9,485 nucleotides of DNA, from contig JAEDKS010000088.1 in the NCBI GenBank assembly GCA_016295665.1, positions 1 to 9,485 of the forward strand, read 5' to 3'. The stretch's first letter is position 1, and the number at the start of each line of letters is the position of its first letter. Made by a program: the position numbers and the translations under genes. The stretch is from Clostridia bacterium (GTDB taxonomy: Bacteria; Bacillota; Clostridia; Christensenellales; Aristaeellaceae). Positions 5,603 through 9,485 of this stretch are shown piece by piece. Under the pieces are notes generated by a model. That model saw only the letters and a program-made list of their open reading frames with translations, did no database searches and was not told the origin of the DNA.

Positions 5603-6133
5603 ATGCTGCGGCTGAAGGAGATGAACCCGGAGGACGCCCGGGAGGAATACGCCTGCCTACAGGAGCTGGTGCCGGAGAACGGCGTTTACAACCAGTTCCA
5701 TGACATGCCCTACGAGCAGTTCGTGGCGGAGGGCATCCCGCTGTGCATGGCGAACGCCCGGGGCGAGGGGCTGCGCCCGGAGCACGTGCCGGAAACCTGG
5801 TACCTGCTGTGGGATGACGAACGGGCCGTGGCGCTGTTCAGGGTGCGCCACCACCTCAACGACCGGCTGCGGGTGCGGGGCGGACACATCGGCTACGCCG
5901 TCCGGGAGGGCGAGCGGGGCAAGGGCTACGCCACCCGGGGCCTGGCGCTGGCGGCGGAGGAGGCATGGAAGCTGATCCCGGAGGAGGAGATCTGGCTCTC
6001 CTGCCGCAGGGACAACCCCGCCTCCCTGCGCGTCATGCTGAAGAACGGCGCGTACATTTGCAGCCAGGACGACGAGGAATGCTACACCCGCATTCCCCGG
6101 CAAGCGAAGGACAACGGACAGACAATAGATTGA
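5603..6133 (+). CDS. GNAT-family N-acetyltransferase
   Basis: The 176-residue product has the GNAT fold's motif A: GGHIGYAVREGERGKGYATRGLAL (about residues 92-115), in which R-G-K-G-Y-A forms the acetyl-CoA pyrophosphate loop. Before it lie VPETWYLLWDDERAVALFRVRHHLND, and after it SCRRDNPASLRVMLKNGA, the usual motif B. The pattern matches the predicted acetyltransferase group often labelled COG3981. The substrate cannot be read from the sequence. GGAGG (5590-5594) inside the end of hisS lies 8 nt before the ATG, and only 3 nt separate the two genes, so translation is probably coupled. It ends 26 nt before aspS. As part of the T-box operon it would be induced by tRNA starvation. Roles in acetylating an amino acid, a protein or an aminoacyl derivative are open guesses. 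Confidence 0.88.
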   Translation: MLRLKEMNPEDAREEYACLQELVPENGVYNQFHDMPYEQFVAEGIPLCMANARGEGLRPEHVPETWYLLWDDERAVALFRVRHHLNDRLRVRGGHIGYAVREGERGKGYATRGLALAAEEAWKLIPEEEIWLSCRRDNPASLRVMLKNGAYICSQDDEECYTRIPRQAKDNGQTID

Positions 6134-6159
6134 CAGGAAACGAAAGGAGCTGCTTCCCC

Positions 6160-7941
<1,782 letters not shown>

Positions 7942-7982
7942 GCCGTTTTTCCAGGGGAAGGGCGCAATTTCATCATCCCTTG

Positions 7983-8011
7983 TTGTCAAGCGGGCAAAAA
8001 TCTGCTATACT
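7983..8011 (+). promoter_or_regulatory. sigma-A promoter of the asp23-amaP genes
   Basis: TTGTCA (7983-7988), a 17-nt spacer and TATACT (8006-8011) form a good sigma-A promoter in the gap after aspS. Transcription should start near 8018. No sigma-B-like element was recognised, although the family is stress-induced in some Firmicutes. Confidence 0.8.
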
Positions 8012-8017
8012 ATAACG

Positions 8018-8081
8018 GCAAGCAGGTTTTTGCCCCTTGCTTTATATGGTTTCGATTCGGACTGCCGCGCTTTCTGCGGCG
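8018..8081 (+). promoter_or_regulatory. two hairpins in the asp23 leader
   Basis: GCAAG (8018-8022) pairs with CTTGC (8036-8040), followed by TTTAT, right at the predicted 5' end of the mRNA. GCCGC (8064-8068) pairs with GCGGC (8076-8080), ending 4 nt before the ribosome binding site (8085-8090). The first could be a weak attenuator or a 5' stability hairpin. No known riboswitch was recognised. Confidence 0.4.
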
Positions 8082-8096
8082 GACAGGAGGAGCATT

Positions 8097-8630
8097 ATGG
8101 CCAAGAAGGAAAAGGATAATCTGCCCAAGACCGTGGAGGAGGAATCCATGGAGCAGAGCAGCACCATCACCTATGCCACCGAGGTCGTCGCCATCATCGC
8201 CGGTCTCGCTGCGGCGGAGGTGGAGGGCATCGCCGGTATGTGCAACGTGTCCGGCGGCATCCTCGGCAAGAACAAGAACATCACCAAGGGCGTGAAGGTC
8301 GAGGTCGGCACCGAGGAGGTCAGCTGCGACCTGTATGTCACCATCGAGTATGGTCAGCCCATGCAGAAGGTGGCCTCCGAGGCCCAGGAGGGCGTCCGCA
8401 AGGCCATCGAGGCCATGACCGGCCTCCATGTGGTGCGGGTGGACGTGCATGTGCAGGGCGTCAGCTTCGAGAAGGAGAACGACGCCATCTCCGCCGGCAT
8501 GAAGCATGCCGTGGCGCCTGGCGAGGAGCCCGTGAAGCTGGAGGACAAGCCTGCCGAGGTGAACGACGGGGCGGAGGACAAGGCTGCCAAGACGGCGGAA
8601 GCCGCAGAGGAAGCGCCCGCGCAGGAATGA
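8097..8630 (+). CDS. Asp23/Gls24 family envelope stress protein
   Basis: This 177-residue protein has the Asp23/Gls24 (DUF322) domain at about residues 23-135: TITYATEVVAIIAGLAAAEVEGIAGM, then VKVEVGTEEVSCDLYVTIEYG and QEGVRKAIEAMTGLHVVRVDVHVQGV. Relatives are abundant cytoplasmic proteins held at the membrane by AmaP and linked to cell-envelope stress. The tail (about 145-177) is rich in Glu, Ala, Lys and Asp and looks disordered. AGGAGG (8085-8090) stands 6 nt before ATG 8097. A second in-frame ATG at 8148 (Met18) also has a GGAGGAGG site 5 nt upstream, so a shorter product starting just before the domain is possible. amaP follows after 138 nt, which supports the assignment. Confidence 0.93.
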   Translation: MAKKEKDNLPKTVEEESMEQSSTITYATEVVAIIAGLAAAEVEGIAGMCNVSGGILGKNKNITKGVKVEVGTEEVSCDLYVTIEYGQPMQKVASEAQEGVRKAIEAMTGLHVVRVDVHVQGVSFEKENDAISAGMKHAVAPGEEPVKLEDKPAEVNDGAEDKAAKTAEAAEEAPAQE

Positions 8631-8640
8631 GCGAGAGCGG

Positions 8641-8691
8641 CCGGAGGGCCTCCGGGCCCGCGCCATGCGGACGGCAGATGATGCCGTCTGC
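8641..8691 (+). repeat. palindrome and strong hairpin in the asp23-amaP gap
   Basis: CCGGAGG (8641-8647) and CCTCCGG (8649-8655) form a near-perfect palindrome just after the stop codon. Then GCGGACGGCA (8667-8676) pairs with TGCCGTCTGC (8682-8691), 10 bp with one G-U and a 5-nt loop. Neither has a T-run, so readthrough into amaP is expected. They may lower distal expression or protect the asp23 mRNA end. Confidence 0.5.
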
Positions 8692-8768
8692 TTCGCGTAC
8701 CGTCGGTGCGGTGCGCTCCCGGGCGCGGGGCGGCGGAGGAGACCTTCAGGCAGAAGGAGGCGATACGG

Positions 8769-9485
8769 ATGAAGATCCGCATTTGGGACAGACTGGCTGC
8801 GGCGGTGACGGCACTGCTGCTCATCGCGCTGGCGGCGGTCATTGTGACGGAGGGCTTTCTGGGTGAGTCCGTGGTGGCGTATGTCCAGCGCGTGCTGACC
8901 TCCGGGTCGCCCCGGGCCATCGCGGCGAAGGTCGTGGGTCTGGCGGTGCTGCTGGTGCTGGCGGTGAGCCAGGTGAGCCTGCTGCTGCGCCGGAGAGCCC
9001 CCCATGGCAACGTGTGCCAGGAAACGGACAACGGCGAGCTGACCATCTCCATCAAGGCCATCGAGGGCCTGGTGCAGAAGTGCGTGGAGACCCATGGGGA
9101 GCTGCAGCTGTCCGCCCTGCACCTGGAGAGCCAGCGAGACGGGCTCGTCATCGACCTGCGCATTTCCCTGGGCAGCAGCGTGAGTATCCCGCTGGTGGTG
9201 GACGCGCTGCAGAAGCAGGTGAAGCAGTACATCACCGCCTGCACCGGACTGGCGGTGCGGAGCGTCCGCGTCCATGTGGACACCGCGCAGGCCAACGTGG
9301 GCAAGTCCCCCTTTGACCTGCCCGACATGCTGGGCAGACCCGAGGAGAAGCCCGCCGAAAAGCCCGTGGAGAAGGCGGAGCAGCCCGGGGAGCGCCCGGT
9401 GCATCAGCGTCTGTTTGAGGACGAGGAGGTGCCGGTGACCATGCCTCCCGCGCCCCCCGTCGAGGTGGAGCTGCCCGTGGAGGAT
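8769..9485 (+). CDS. amaP: alkaline shock response membrane anchor protein AmaP, 3'-truncated by window
   Basis: An open frame of 239 codons runs off the right edge. The N-terminus has two membrane segments: about residues 8-30 (LAAAVTALLLIALAAVIV) and about 54-74 (VVGLAVLLVLAVSQVSLLL), the latter followed by RRRA. After these comes an Asp23-like soluble domain (about 90-172): GELTISIKAIEGLVQKCV, GLVIDLRISLGSSVSIPLVV and TGLAVRSVRVHVD. This two-helix plus Asp23-like layout is that of AmaP, which anchors Asp23 to the membrane. The tail from about 185 is rich in Pro, Glu and Lys (EEKPAEKPVEKAEQ). AAGGAGG (8754-8760) is 8 nt before ATG 8769. Its position behind an asp23-type gene agrees. The true C-terminus is not visible. 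Confidence 0.88.
   Translation, partial: MKIRIWDRLAAAVTALLLIALAAVIVTEGFLGESVVAYVQRVLTSGSPRAIAAKVVGLAVLLVLAVSQVSLLLRRRAPHGNVCQETDNGELTISIKAIEGLVQKCVETHGELQLSALHLESQRDGLVIDLRISLGSSVSIPLVVDALQKQVKQYITACTGLAVRSVRVHVDTAQANVGKSPFDLPDMLGRPEEKPAEKPVEKAEQPGERPVHQRLFEDEEVPVTMPPAPPVEVELPVED

Noticed and set aside
7942..7982. Terminator after aspS
   Set aside because: Only a weak TTCC/GGAA pairing is present, with its T-run before rather than after the stem.
8010..9404. 464-codon minus-strand frame opposite the asp23-type gene and amaP
   Set aside because: Antisense to two genes with clear motifs and ribosome binding sites; composition is typical of a GC-rich shadow.

Overview
The window looks like the chromosome of a GC-rich, Gram-positive anaerobe of the Clostridia, probably a gut lineage near Oscillospirales or Christensenellales. 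The genus is inference. The support is a T-box leader, an L10 leader with an attenuator, sigma-A promoters close to consensus with 17-nt spacers, strong AGGAGG ribosome binding sites, and an Asp23/AmaP gene pair. No mobile element, CRISPR array, tRNA or rRNA was seen.

Layout. (1) 1-188, minus strand: the N-terminus of a FadR-like GntR regulator. Its promoter is overlapped by a clear palindromic operator, which suggests autoregulation. (2) 402-1660, plus strand: a consensus promoter, an L10 leader, an attenuator, rplJ (L10), rplL (L7/L12) and a terminator shared with the convergent operon that follows. The usual neighbours rplK-rplA and rpoB are not here. (3) 1665-3937, minus strand: a two-gene operon for exported proteins. 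The first gene (2987-3937) is unidentified and has a possible PepSY-like C-terminus. The second (1665-2969) is an ABC-type solute-binding protein with no transporter genes beside it. (4) 4029-7941, plus strand: promoter, T-box riboswitch and the operon hisS - GNAT acetyltransferase - aspS. The T-box specifier is best read as GAC (Asp), with a CAC (His) codon overlapping it, and the tRNA-end-binding bulge fits tRNA-Asp. (5) 7983-9485, plus strand: promoter, an Asp23/Gls24-family gene, then amaP, a membrane-anchor gene that runs off the window.

Most of this is core translation and envelope-stress machinery. Liganded ribosomal protein L10 should feed back on its own leader, and uncharged tRNA should switch on both synthetases together. 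I found no clearly new system. The points most worth a second look are the Asp/His specifier in front of hisS, the acetyltransferase inside hisS-aspS, the orphan binding-protein operon, and the GntR operator.
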